This document shows positions 1 to 10,737 of a stretch of 64,000 nt of DNA, piece by piece (position 1 is the first letter of the stretch; the number at the start of each line of letters is the position of its first letter). This stretch comes from Beroe forskalii (Eukaryota > Ctenophora > Nuda > Beroida > Beroidae), in NCBI GenBank assembly GCA_011033025.1, contig WFMF01000077.1, positions 372,001 through 436,000 of the forward strand, given 5' to 3'. The translations under genes and the position numbers were made by a program. Below the pieces are notes generated by a model. It did no database searches. It saw only the letters and a program-made list of their open reading frames with translations, and had not been told where the DNA came from.

Positions 1-535
1 TTGCTTGTGACTTATTCCCAGTGGGTACCTGTTGCATGTGACTTATTCCCAGTGGGTACCTGTTACTTGTGACTTACTCCCAGTTGGTACCTGTTGCTTG
101 TGACTTATTCCCAGTGGGTACCTGTCGCTTGTGACTTATTCCCAGTATGTACCTGTTGCTTGTGACTTATTCCCAGTGTGTACCTGTTGCTTGTGACTTA
201 TTCCCAGTATGTACCTGTTGCTTGTGACTTATTCCCAGTGGTTACCAGTTACTTGTGACTTATTCCCAGTATGTACCTGTTACTTGTGACTTATTCCCAG
301 TGGGTACCTGTTACTTGTGACTTATTCCCAGTGGGTACCTGTTGCTTGTGACTTATTCCCAGTATGTACCTGTTGCTTGTGACTTGTTCCCAGTATGTAC
401 CTGTTACTTGGGTGACTTACTCCCAGTATGTACCTGTTGCTTGTGACTTATACCCAGTGTGCACCTGTTACTTGTGACTTATTCTCAGTATGTACCTGTT
501 ACTTATTCCCAGTACATACCTGTTGCTTGTGACTG
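1..535. repeat. 31-bp minisatellite carrying a splice-donor junction
   Basis: About 17 head-to-tail units of 31 bp. Read on the minus strand, each unit is the last 14 nt of the adjacent CERT exon (GTCACAAGCAACAG) followed by GTAC and about 13 more intronic bases. The array starts exactly at the exon's own 5' splice site and runs into the intron. Units vary mainly at GTACCC versus GTACAT and GCAACAG versus GTAACAG. Confidence 0.9.
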
Positions 536-708
536 GCGTAGACCACATCGCGTTGCGCGGTCGGCCACACCCTTTTCAGTATCTGATGGTACACTGCGCA
601 ATGTTCGTCAAGTTCCTCCAGTCGCTTATCAGCCTCAATGGTGTGGTCCCACTTGAGCTTCAGCTCTCCAGAGTGAAATACCTCGGCCATTTCACCCGCA
701 GTCACGCC
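520..708 (-). CDS. CERT1: CERT START-domain exon 3, duplicate copy 1
   Basis: This is a 63-codon internal exon with an acceptor at 709-710 and donor CAG|GTATGT just below 520, phase 0 on both sides. It encodes the middle of a START lipid-transfer domain; the stretch KRVWPTAQRDV matches the CERT/STARD11 signature KRVWP..QRDV. It begins GVTAGEM, like GVTGHEV in vertebrate CERT. Between this copy and the copy at 18027-18215 I count seven nucleotide differences, all synonymous. The matching terminal exon for this copy is not in the window and would lie below position 1. The last 14 nt of the exon are the seed of the 31-bp minisatellite. The CERT assignment comes from remembered family sequence. 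Confidence 0.85.
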
Positions 709-940
709 CTGTCAAGTTGAGCTGTTATAGAAATCACTTTAACATGCCCTGGATTGAAAGAAAAGTGGACTGATGAAATTCCAGGGGAAAATAATATGCG
801 GTAAATTGATCAGGCTTTGATGGTAATCTAGAGATAAGCTGCTGATGAAGTGGATATACCAAGCCTCCCACGAACTAACAACATTGCTTTGAAATCACAC
901 ACCTCTTGTACACTGTAGTTTCATTAATCAGAATACATAC

Positions 941-1009
941 CTCGACTATTGTAGTTGCTACCAAGTAGTCTAACAGTACGTTATTTTGCTCTTCTTCTTT
1001 TCTGTATAT
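941..1009 (-). CDS. CERT1: CERT START-domain exon 2, duplicate copy 1
   Basis: A 23-codon phase-0 exon with acceptor CTCTAG and donor GTATGT. It encodes IYRKEEEQNNVLLDYLVATT and then IVE, aligning with the vertebrate CERT segment [20 protein letters not shown]. It joins in frame to the exons at 1204-1299 and 520-708. Against copy 2 (18470-18538) it has one synonymous change and one conservative Ile-to-Val codon change. Confidence 0.82.
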
Positions 1010-1203
1010 CTAGAGACACAGGAAACATTGTAAAATGATGAAATGTTCAGAACAAACTGAATGAAGTGATACCAATACACGAGGCACTTAGAAGTTATCA
1101 GTGAAACTGCACATATGGGGTTACATACAACAAGCAAATTGGTATCGGGGTTCGGGGATCAATGCTTTTTAATGTTCTTAAAACGCAATATTAATTTACT
1201 CAC

Positions 1204-1299
1204 TTTAGTTACCCCATCTTTGGAAAGGGGCTGCCACGACGAATCTTGTTCGGGGTCCTGTTTCGACAATGCCACGTATTTCGTAATCAAGTCCTGCAT
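1204..1299 (-). CDS. CERT1: CERT START-domain exon 1, duplicate copy 1
   Basis: A 32-codon phase-0 exon with acceptor TTTCAG and donor GTGAGT. It encodes MQDLITKYVALSKQDPEQD followed by SSWQPLSKDGVTK, corresponding to the entry strand of the START domain (vertebrate CERT ...VEEMVQNHMTYSL...NWQLVVEEGEMK). It is identical in sequence to the copy at 18731-18826 as far as I can read. No FFAT-type exon is visible upstream of this copy between 1.3 and 13 kb, so it either is used by long-range splicing from the 25.9-kb exon or belongs to a truncated duplicate. Confidence 0.8.
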
Positions 1300-1309
1300 C
1301 TGAAATACA

Positions 1310-2230
1310 CGGTACTCATTTGCCGTATAATTGCGATAGGGATATCATGAGATGCCGATATAAATGAAAGCATACCACATACTTAACTAGAGAGTCGTAA
1401 AGGAGTGCGCTTTTGTAGCAATTACCACGGTCATCAGCTTTAAAAAGCTAGCTAAGTTAGGCGGCATGGCAATTTTCGGTCTCCTTCAGAGCCGCGCGCA
1501 CAAAATTAGTGATAGTACTTTGTCGTGCTTTTTCAGCACTCCAAAACAGGGCAATTTTACCATACAGAGGATGTAGTGGTTAACATTTGCGCTGCGCGTA
1601 TTAACAGTTTTAACATAACAAAGGGAATAATACTTGCGCGCATGTAGCGGGAACAGCTTTTCTGATCTGATATAGTGAACTTATTTGACAGGAAATTCAA
1701 AATATCATACAGAATAAAGAGACAGTATTGGAGCATCATGCATAGAGTAGACCTTAAAACATGCCTCACGGCTGTTAGACCGATTTTTACAACTTTTGAT
1801 ACGAAAAAAGTGTGAATTGTCCGTACCCCATCCTGGGGTATGCTATGTCCGGGGAGTGTTTCGTTCGCTTACCGAGAAGATAAGATACTACACTTCCCAC
1901 AAGCCTGAAATGGCACACAACGAAAGCCGAATTGTCCGGAGAGGGAACTGCCTATGAGGGCAAGCTCATATCTGATGGTATGATCCGCCACTGATCAGTC
2001 AGCAGAGAGATCTTTGTTACCCGGTTTAATGCAATGGTAATAGAACAGGCCCCGTTTGGATTAATGGTAAAGCATGGTGTAATTAGAAGTGGAGAAATGA
2101 ACGAGAGTGTACATCCTCCGGAGTTTGATACTCCGGAGTACGATTTCCCCGGGGAACGGACATTTCATCTCAGGACACATTATCTCGCAATATGTCAGCT
2201 CTACGCAAAGGTTAGGGTCTGGGTTAGGGA
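1310..2230. other. Duplicated intronic sequence, no gene seen
   Basis: Non-coding DNA that matches 18837-19660 almost base for base. Open frames here are short, and I see no splice-bounded coding segment. Confidence 0.6.
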
Positions 2231-2233
2231 CAG

Positions 2234-2294
2234 AGTTTGGGATTCTCAGGAGTGTACATTCTCAGGAGTGTACATTCTCCAGAGTGTACACTGT
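2234..2294. repeat. Short 16-bp satellite (about 3-4 units)
   Basis: A few units of the GTACATTCTCAGGAGT family, in the same position relative to the duplication as the nearly 3-kb array of copy 2 (about 20040-22931). Confidence 0.8.
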
Positions 2295-2385
2295 ACCTTC
2301 GTTTATAAATGAATCTGGAAGAACTTTTCGACAAGCTGACAAGGAGTGCGGATTACACAAGGAGTGGGCCATACAGGAATGAGCT

Positions 2386-2487
2386 CATCATGTATGTATG
2401 TACATGTATGTATGACGTATGAACACGTATGTATGTATGTATGTATGTATGTATGTATGTATGTATGTATGTATGTATGTATGTATG

Positions 2488-2518
<31 letters not shown>

Positions 2519-2582
2519 GTATGTACGAGTAGAAATAAAACAATCTGTTGTATGTATGTATGTATGTATGTATGTATGTATG

Positions 2583-2613
<31 letters not shown>

Positions 2614-2689
2614 GTACGTACGAGTACGAGTACGAGTAGAAATAAAACAATCTGTTGTATGCATGTATGTATGTATGTATGTATGTATG

Positions 2690-2720
<31 letters not shown>

Positions 2721-2734
2721 TGTATGTATGTATG

Positions 2735-2765
<31 letters not shown>

Positions 2766-2782
2766 GTATGTTTGTATGTATG
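2386..2782. repeat. GTAT tetranucleotide microsatellite, three blocks
   Basis: Three long GTAT runs are separated by two copies of a short spacer containing GAGTAGAAATAAAACAATCT. The array is absent from the corresponding position in copy 2. Long open frames here are an artefact of the 4-bp repeat. Confidence 0.95.
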
Positions 2783-4019
2783 GTTTGGAAATGATGAGGT
2801 ATTATGGGTGTACATTTGTAAAATGGTGAGTTCATCAAGCAAAAGAGGTAATATTTTGGGAACCCTATTTTCCACAAATGTCAATCTCCAGGTATGTAGC
2901 TACCCGGAGCTACCAGCTGTTAAAGAACAAACTGAACTGCTCATACCAGGACCACAACCACAGCCTACTCAAGTAACACAGAGGCACACCTTAAATCAAA
3001 AGCCTCAGGCCGTCACAACGCTTTATTACCTTGAAGTTGACATTGCATAACAGTTTCCCCTTTGAAACCGCTCCACTTCATTGACAATTGACAAGACCTT
3101 ACTACATCCTGTGGGCACCGTTATCATATCATTATCTTGCCAAGCATTTATACTTTGGCATCGCTTGAATCAAACTAAGGTGTTTCCATATAACGTAAGG
3201 GACAATGGTTTTCAGTTCACTAAATAATGTAAGCTGACCGGGTGAGAGTAGCGAGAGCAAGTCGAATTATGGGAATAATGATGCGCGCAGTTGTCGGTAG
3301 GGCTCTATGATCACCAAACATTGACAACAACGATCACATCACATTCACAGAGAACAGTTACCTGTTTATACATGCGATGTTGCTGCTTTGCTGCCTCTTT
3401 ACTCACTTCCTCTCCCTCAGAAGCCACCACTCCGTTCTCCTTCACTTCCACCTGCAAGTGGAATTCTTCCTGTAAGTGGAATTCTTCACAAACAGATTTT
3501 ATTGTTTATAATTATACGCACAAATGTGGTTCATGGCTGGGAATGCCATTCAAATTAGAATAGTCGATTATGACGGAGACGTTGGTGGCTCAAAAACCTC
3601 AAAAATCAACTTGGGCTTGTAGGTAAATGCAGCCATAATCCCAGTGGGATTGAATCTGTGGGTGATCCTTTTTAAATCTAGCTACACCCCACCTGAGTTG
3701 CTCCTTTATATCTATAACAAGAAGGCCCGTTGGGCCTTCTTGGTCACAGGACACCCGTGACCCGGCCAATTAAAAACCGGCCTCAGAGTACTGCCATACC
3801 ATGATCTCTTACAATATTTATATCTTATTAATAGTATTTATACTTCCATCGACGGTTTAAATGTTCCCACTCTTTCGACGAACAATCGTACTTTTTAATT
3901 TTATTGAATAAAAAAAATCAATCAGATTCAGAATGACAGTTTTGAGTTATGTATTCAAAAAAGCAGCGTTATTGATATTATAATTAATGATTATTCAGGC
4001 GTATCTCTGACGGATCAAT
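2783..4019. other. Duplicated non-coding block
   Basis: This block matches 22990-24325 of copy 2, with a replacement at about 3563-3600 versus 23590-24040. At 3680-3710 it includes one isolated unit of the GGAGCAACTCAG|GTGGGG junction repeat that also flanks the FFAT exon at 25.9 kb. A small perfect hairpin, AGAAGGCCCGTTGGGCCTTCT, lies near 3720. No coding exon is evident. Confidence 0.55.
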
Positions 4020-4389
4020 GACACCAGTATGACCAATAGAGTACTATAACAGTATAACGGGGCGGGGCCAGTATAACCAGTCTAAGTAAGACGTATCACT
4101 GAAACCAGTCTTAAGTAAGACGTATCACTGACACTAGTCTGAAGAACTAGTAAGACGTACGCTGACACCAGTAAGATGTTAGACACATCACTGCCATATC
4201 AGTTTGAAGTTAGACGTATCACTTAAACCAGTCTAAGTAAGACGTATCAATGACACCAGTTTGAAATTAGACGTATCACTAAAACTAGTCTGAAATAAGA
4301 CGTGTCAATGATACCAGTCTGAAGTTAGACGTATCACCGACACCAGTCTGATGTATCACCAAAACCTGTTTGGTCACGTTAGACGTATC
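4020..4389. repeat. Degenerate tandem repeat, GACGTATCACTGACACCAGT type
   Basis: About a dozen degenerate units near 30 bp, containing ACACCAGTCTGA and GACGTATCAC. The same family continues at 4854-4940, 5165-5400 and 56330-56720. Confidence 0.75.
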
Positions 4390-4853
4390 GGTAAATTGAG
4401 CGATCCGTCGAGGCCAGTATCACGCCAGTATCAGGCCAGTACCACGCCAGTATCACGCCAGTAGCGAACCAGTATCATGCCTACCTCACGCCGTTATCGC
4501 GCCAGTATCACGACAGTAGCACGCCAGTAGCACACCAGTATCGCGCCAGTCGAAACTAACTTAAAGTTAAAGCCAGGTCGCCAGTAACACGCCAGTATAT
4601 GATCTGATACTGGCGTGCTACTGGCGTCCTGGCTTTAAGTTAGTTTCGACTGGCCCGATACAGGCGTGGTACTGGCGCGGTACTGGCGCGGTACTGGCGT
4701 GCTACTGGCACGCTACTGGCACGCTACTGGCGTGCTACTGGCGCGCTACTAGCGCGATACTGGCGCGATACTGGCCTGATACTGGCGCGCTACTGGCGTG
4801 GTACTAGCGTGATACTGGCACGATACTGGCTTCGACAGATTGCTCAATTTACC
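4390..4853. mobile_element. Foldback element with 8-bp target duplication (hAT-like TSD size)
   Basis: A 464-bp near-palindrome. The ends are GGTAAATTGAGC and its reverse complement. Each arm is filled with 10-11-bp units (CGCCAGTATCA on the left, TACTGGCGTGC on the right), and the centre is near 4597. The element is flanked on both sides by GACGTATC (4382-4389 and 4854-4861), an exact 8-bp duplication of the host repeat motif. There is no coding capacity. Confidence 0.75.
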
Positions 4854-4938
4854 GACGTATCACTGACACGAGTCTGCGACGTTAGACATATGAGTGTCAC
4901 CCGTCAGACGTTAGGCGTATCACTGACACAAGTCTGAG

Positions 4939-5169
4939 GCGCCCGTAACGTTCGTCGGTCGATCGAATGGAATTGGTCGATCGATCAACTCCATTTGAAT
5001 GAATAATGAGTTTTACTGGTCCCTAATGACTTAAATCGTGTTTAAATGGGCAATATTTAGTTGTTTCCCTACTAGCTCAAAGATTTTTTATTTAGAGCAC
5101 ATCAGTCGATCAAATAAAGTTGATCGATCGACCAATTCCATTCGATCGACCGACGAACGTTACGGGCGC
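4939..5169. mobile_element. TIR element, about 230 bp
   Basis: About 50-bp inverted ends begin GCGCCCGTAACGTTCGTCGG, include a GGTCGATCGATC segment and are almost perfect reverse complements (4940-4991 and 5118-5168). The interior is AT-rich. It sits within the 30-bp host repeat. A 3-bp TGA duplication is possible but not convincing. Confidence 0.7.
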
Positions 5170-5560
5170 TTGATGTTAGGCGTATCAGTATCACTGACAC
5201 CAGTCTGAAATAAGACGTCTGAAGCTAGACGTGTTAATGATACCAGTCTGAAGCTAGACGTATCACCGACACCAATTTGGCGTATCACTGACACCAGTCT
5301 TACGTATCGCTGTCTCCAGTATGACATATTGCTGACACCAGTCTGACGTATCACCGACACCAGTCTGACGTTAGATGTATCACTGACTAGGAAACTGCTG
5401 GTTGAACTGGTTAACCAAACTGTAACTGAAATACTGGTTGACCGGACTATTTTTGCCAACTGTAACCGAAACCGTAACCATAACCGAATGTTTTTAATCA
5501 ACTGATTAGGGAAAACGGAAGGTTAACCGAACCGTAACCGAAAAACCGTCTAATGGCCCT
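5170..5560. repeat. Host tandem repeat continuing, then ACCGAAACCGTAACC-like repeats
   Basis: Degenerate ACACCAGTCTGACG units end near 5400. They are followed by short AACCGAAACCGTAACC-like repeats to about 5550. The reverse-strand open frame over this stretch is repeat translation. Confidence 0.6.
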
Positions 5561-5649
5561 TTCCACTTTTTGTCTGTCGATGTTCTTCCACTATATAGGC
5601 TATATCATGAGGACTAAATTTCCGAAGGAAAATAGGCTATAGTAAGATA

Positions 5650-6039
5650 CTCTTCAGTCTCAAATAGACGGGGGGGCTGTAATAACTGTCCCCCTGTGTA
5701 GGTTTTTCAAAAATGTCGTAAAAAGGGGGGGGTGCAAATAAGAGGGAGGGGGAGGTAAATTTCAATCGAATGGTTTGAAATACCCAAATTCATCAAACAT
5801 ATGGACTCAGATCGAGAAAAAGATCGTAATTCTTAGAAACAGTTGTCAAAGCTTTCAGGTTGCTGCTTGATTTTGCTCAATTCTGACAAAAATATGAATT
5901 TTTCTTTGATTTATGTATGTATTTTTTTCGAAATTTTCAAAATTTCTAAACGGGGAGGGTGTTAAATAATTGTCTCCCACCGTAGTAAAAATCCAAAAAA
6001 CTGCAATCGTCCCCCCCCCGTCTATTTGAGACTGAAGAG
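5650..6039. mobile_element. Mariner-like MITE with TA target
   Basis: A 390-bp element with TIRs starting CTCTTCAGTCTCAAATAGAC followed by a G run, and the exact reverse complement at the right end. It is flanked by TA on each side (5648-5649, 6040-6041). The interior is AT-rich, with a possible partial internal repeat of the GGGAGGGGGAGG type. Confidence 0.75.
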
Positions 6040-6244
6040 TACCATGGCTGTAGTCATATGTGATATTGACACTCAAATAAATTCTGGAAAATAGTACGAG
6101 ACAGTGCTCTACAACTCGACAAGTTTCCGAGGAAACGAGGAGCGAAATACAAAGTACAAAGTACATGAAACCTTGGGTTGGAACCCGATCGTTTTACTTG
6201 GTACTTGATATTGACACTCAATAGAGGAACTGTTGGATTGTATA

Positions 6245-6411
6245 CGGTAAATACACACTTGGGTGTGTAATTACCACATTAATTCCACGAGCTTGCGAGT
6301 GGAATTCATGCAATAAATGCACGAGCTTGCGAGTGCATTTATTGGAGTAATTGCACGAGCTTGCGAGTGCAATTACGATGGTAATTTACACACCCAAGTG
6401 TGTATTTACTG
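6245..6411. mobile_element. TA-flanked MITE with three internal hairpins
   Basis: The TIRs (GTAAATACACACTTGGGTGT type) span about 30 bp at each end and are flanked by TA. Inside are three consecutive perfect stem-loops at 6281-6306, 6311-6344 and 6347-6376. The stems differ but all three share the same loop, GAGCTTGCGA. Folded, the element would form a cloverleaf. No coding capacity. Confidence 0.8.
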
Positions 6412-7480
6412 TATTATTACCCTGCCATATACGCATAAATCAAAGTAGACGGTTTGAAACTTAAGTATTCGAACTCAATGTTTTATGAATAATGGGTACA
6501 CTATTTCATAATTGAAACAGGCGAGAATTTTGGACAAATTTGCCAGTGATTTGTAAAAGTCAAAATCACATCATCTTCGTATCGGGGTCAATTCAGCGAA
6601 TAAGTTCAAAAGTCCAAATGATACAACCAGCGCCCAGCATTGTTACATACTGTTAGTGTATGACGTAGTGTACTCAACAAAAATTTTGTTTTGATCTTTC
6701 ATTGCCATAAAAATGAACCATGAAAGTTAAGTACTCAATCGAAAACAAAACAATACACACCACAAACATTAATAACAACTGACTCGAGAGCTACAATCTT
6801 ATGCGGATCTCGTATAGAATCTGCCCTTAAAGAAAAACACGATCACATGTGAATCTAGTCAGCTAAATCTTTAGAGTGCATCAAAATGTATGCCTGTACT
6901 CCTCAGTTGAACAATAAGTTTTGCGCCCTAATTATTATCTTCATCCCGATCTAAAATAAGTAACGAACACTGACAGATAGAAATCACGGCACACAGAAAT
7001 AACGCAAATGAGATTGATAAAACGGAGCAATGCACCCTATATATGGCGCCACAAGTCTGCGTTATATCTCCAATACTAGATAAATAAACATTGAAACACG
7101 GATGGAGTTATCAATCCCGTCTGGGTGGCGCCATTTAGGTGTATACGATAGTGTTCCTTCTATCTATTTTATCTTTATCTTGTGTAGCCCTATAATATCG
7201 TTTAGATATATCGTATTTTATACATTGTGCTCCTTATTTACTTTATCTTGTGCTACCGAATGTGCCACTAGGAATATAACATATATCGTACCGAACATTT
7301 TGTGCTCCTTATCGCTATTTTATCTTGTTTTACAGTATATATACGGTTAAGAATAGATTATATCGAATCATTTTTAATATGAAAAGTGCGATAACAGATA
7401 TCATGGGAGCTTATTATTCTCCTATTTACATCCGCACAGAGATAGCAAATAGGTTAGAATCGTGAAAATGGCCGTTTCAG
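6412..7480. other. No gene recognised
   Basis: AT-rich sequence with short open frames only, such as 7102-7350. It is rich in ATATCGT and TTTATCTTGT motifs. No family resemblance or splice-bounded exon was seen. Confidence 0.5.
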
Positions 7481-7482
7481 AA

Positions 7483-7640
7483 AATTGGTAGTAATTCAAC
7501 AGTAGTAATTCAACAGTTGGGAATAGTAATTCAACACTTGAATAGTAATTCAACAGTTGAGGTATAGTAATTACACACTTGACAGTAATTCAACTGCTGG
7601 GTACGGTGGAATTACATGATTAATATTGCTCAAAAATTCG
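7483..7640. repeat. Short tandem repeat, AGTAATTCAACAGTT type
   Basis: About seven degenerate units of roughly 18-22 bp with the core AGTAATTCAACAGTTG. Confidence 0.7.
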
Positions 7641-7934
7641 AAAAGTAATTACACTGCAGGGTAATAATATATTTAACCATGGAATCATGATTGATGAACT
7701 CATCCAAAGCTATACAGCCTAAGAGTTGGAAGCAAAAAATGTCCAATTTTGTCCAAAGTTAACCTCATTTTTGAGAATTGGACAAAAAACCATTGGACAA
7801 AATTGGACTTGGCCCCGCCCCTATAACAAACAATTGAGAACAATGTGAAGTATTAATATTAGTAAGTATGACACCAGTGTACACATCTCTGATATTGATA
7901 ACAGTTAGAGGATGAAGTATAAGTATAACAGTTT

Positions 7935-8560
7935 ACACCACTGTGAGGTTTGACGCCAGGGTGAGGTATATTTGACACCAGTGTGATGTTTAGGTGACAC
8001 CAGTGTGATGTTTAGGTGACACCAGTGTGAGGTATAGTTGACACCAGTGTGAGGTATAGTTGACACCAGTGTGCGGTATAGTTGACACCAGTGTGCGGTA
8101 TAGTTGACACCAGTGTGCGGTATAGTTGACACCAGTGTGCGGTATAGTTGACACCAGTGTGCGGTATAGTTGACACCAGTGTGCGGTATAGTTGACACCA
8201 GTTTGCGGTATAGTTGACACCAGTGTGCGGTATAGTTGACACCAGTGTGCGGTATAGTTGACACCAGTGTGCGGTATGACACCAGTGTGCGGTATAGTTG
8301 ACACCAGTGTGCGGTATAGTTGACACCAGTGTGCGGTATAGTTGACACCAGTTTGCGGTATAGTTGACACCCAGTGTGCGGTATAGTTGACACCAGTGTG
8401 CGGTATAGTTGACACCAGTGTGCGGTATAGTTGACACCAGTGTGCGGTATAGTTGACACCAGTGTGCGGTATAGTTTAGACAAGTGCGATTTATAGTTGA
8501 CACCAGTTTGATTTATACTGTATAGTGTATAGTTAACACCAGTTTGAGGCGCCAGTGTGA
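7935..8560. repeat. 22-bp minisatellite (expanded allele of the duplication)
   Basis: Roughly 25 units of GACACCAGTGTGCGGTATAG plus TT, unit 22 bp. The corresponding array in copy 2 (24480-24800) has only a handful of degenerate units. Three overlapping reverse-strand open frames of 141-192 codons exist only because 3 x 22 bp avoids stops. Confidence 0.9.
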
Positions 8561-8612
8561 GCTATACATTTAAACACCGCAGTGTAATTTTCAATAATTT
8601 TTTCCCTCCCCA

Positions 8613-8905
8613 TTGGCCTATTTGTGAATACAAAAAGGCAAATGAGAGGGTTGGCAGAGATCGTGGTCTGGGAGGGTGAGAAATAGAATATGTGTATATC
8701 AGGTCCAGTTTTGCAATACAACTACTGTAATTTCTGGAAAGTGCCCGGATTGCTCCTTTATAATATCAGTCGCGAAATAACCTCCTCCTCTCCTCCGTCC
8801 CCATATCACATAAATCTTCAAAATAACGAATTTCTTAATTCATGGAGCTGTCGGTTGTCAAAAGTATAAATCTTATAGGTTGATCTGGCCCATCCGTGCC
8901 GCATG
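8613..8905. repeat. Dispersed repeat DR1 (plus copy)
   Basis: About 290 bp whose reverse complement recurs at 55240-55545. Both include a stretch containing TTGCTCCTTTATAATATCA and a block ending GGCCCATCCGTGCC. A third partial match, GCTCCTTTATAATATCACTCGCG, lies near 58080. Identity is about 80-85% by eye, suggesting an old interspersed repeat. Confidence 0.7.
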
Positions 8906-9117
8906 CTCGAACTCCTAAATTATGATATGTTCTAAATTTAATTAGGCTGTTGAAGAATTCGTGTCTTAAAAAGTTAAAATCTTAGGTGTGAGTTGGGCGG
9001 TAGATTTGAGGAAAAGGCTTCGGTTTTGTTCTAGGTTTAGTACCAAAATGCATAACTATTAGAGTTTCTGCTGGATTCGACTGAGTTTGAGAAATACTAT
9101 TCGCTGTGAAAGACGAA

Positions 9118-9838
9118 TATTGCTTTTTGGAACAAGAGACAGCATTGAAACAGAAAACACAAGCACGAAATTTGAAAATCAGATAAAAAGTGATATCAAA
9201 TTAGTATAACCATTCAAGAAAATACATCGCGTGAATAAACGGTGACACAATTTGATGCGAAACGTAAACCAATTCAACAAAATGGCGCGAAATCTACAAC
9301 GAACTGAGTACAACAACGAACGCGCGCGCAAGAATTTTAGAAGAAATGGCACGTGCCAATTCGTGTTCTCGGTGGTCGCGCGCAGCACGCGCATCGGAAC
9401 AGTATTTATACTCTTACAAGAATTGCGCCTGCAGCGGGCTTGATTCTTCAATTCTTGTTTGTGGGATGTACCCGTATGCAGGCGCATAATTTCCCTCCCC
9501 GGCGGTGCTTGATGGAACCTTAGCATCATACTACAACAGGCAGGAGTACAAATATTGCGCCAATGCTGCGCGCGAGAGAACATGCATTGGCACGTGCCAT
9601 TTCTTCTGAAATTCTTGCGCGCTCGTTCTTACGTACCAAGTTTTTGTAATGAGTTCGTTGAAGATTTCGCGCCATTTCGTTGAATTCGTTTATGTTTCGC
9701 ATCAGATTGTGTAACCGTTTGTTCACGCGCTGTATTTTCTTGACTGCGCGTTGATGTCACTTTTCATCTGATCTTCAAAATTCAATTTTAATGCTTTCTG
9801 TTTCAATGCCTTCTCGTTCAAAAAATCATCTTTTACGA
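9118..9838. repeat. Inverted repeat with protein-like arms
   Basis: The left arm (about 9118-9390) and right arm (about 9575-9838, reverse complement) match over roughly 260 bp. The inner part of each arm translates to related coiled-coil-like peptides: MMRNVNQFNKMARNLQRT on plus in the left arm and LMRNINEFNEMARNLQRT on minus in the right arm. The spacer near 9420-9510 matches 59007-59100, including the peptide RLHTGT. It may be an inverted duplication of an old coding exon or a foldback element that captured one. Not assigned to a known family. Confidence 0.55.
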
Positions 9839-9839
9839 A

Positions 9840-10734
9840 TCATCGACCCACAGTATTTTTTTGAACTTAGTCAAATTCAGTAATCTATTGTAGAAAACAT
9901 ATGCAGAAATTTCTAATTGGAATTTAATTAGTGCTCACGATCAGATTTAGATCATACAGTATATCCTTTCGAGCTAGCTGTTAATAAAACAAATCAGCAA
10001 TTAATGCCTCATGCAAATTCGTTGGAATGTAACGTGGCTGTTTCTTTGTATTATCTTGTGCAGTTTACATATTGTAATGAAACTATTTACAATGAAATGT
10101 TAACTTGTCTGTCTAACACATGCATCAAGACGTTATAAAGCAGCGCCTAGAACTCTATAATAGCAGTTAGCACAACTCTGTTTATTATGATGGGCGTGCC
10201 TACTGGCTATTCTACGATAGCAAGACTATGTTTATTTGATGGGTGTGGCCATTGCCTATTTCTATTTCTATGTTAGCTATGAAGCTTATGATAGATGCCA
10301 CTAAAATGATTGCGATTATGTTTGTGACATCAATTAACAAATTGGCCTAGTATTACCAGACTAACTTGAAATTTTAGCCTTGCCCTATCGGTTTGGTTTT
10401 ACACAATCATTAAGCCCAGTCCCATTTGCCATTCCTCAAATCGATTATTATTTCTATTTCTTCGTAGGAATATTTTTAATATTGTCACCAACGAGCTACA
10501 TCGTATGCAATACGGTTTCCTTGTCCAGACCACAGCAATCCACTGGAAAAGAATGTAGGCACCTTAGAGCCCTGCTTAACCACTCCTAACGGATATCATG
10601 CCCTTTTCTTACCCCCATTGTCAATCCTGTTTGTCTAGCCGGAGTAAGACCATGTGCAATCCCTAACCCTCCCAATTATAATGCAATCACTGCCAAATAC
10701 TTCTCTGTAATCGTTTAACATACTTGGCCTGGTC
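9840..10734. other. No gene recognised
   Basis: AT-rich sequence with scattered short open frames. No repeat structure or splice-bounded exon that I can support. Confidence 0.5.
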
Positions 10735-10737
10735 TAA

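Larger units (their letters stand above)
1..8612. repeat. Segmental duplication, copy 1
   Basis: The blocks 1-4060 and about 7830-8612 match 17567-24380 and 24380-24833 in the same order and orientation. Shared landmarks are the 31-bp minisatellite, three CERT exons, the intron around 1310-2110, the block near 3176-3560 and the block near 3600-4055. Copy 1 has an extra 3.8 kb (4060-7830) that copy 2 lacks. Copy 2 has a greatly expanded 16-bp satellite. The downstream end in both is the 22-bp repeat followed by a T-rich stretch, after which the sequences diverge. Identity looks high by eye, but I could not compute it. Confidence 0.85.

Noticed and set aside
1..535. CRISPR-like repeat array
   Set aside because: The 31-bp units are contiguous with no unique spacers, and the genome is eukaryotic.
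2303..2884. Reverse-strand frame of 193 codons rich in HTYI
   Set aside because: Translation of the GTAT microsatellite.
7905..8503. Reverse-strand frames of 141-192 codons
   Set aside because: Translation of the 22-bp minisatellite in three overlapping frames.
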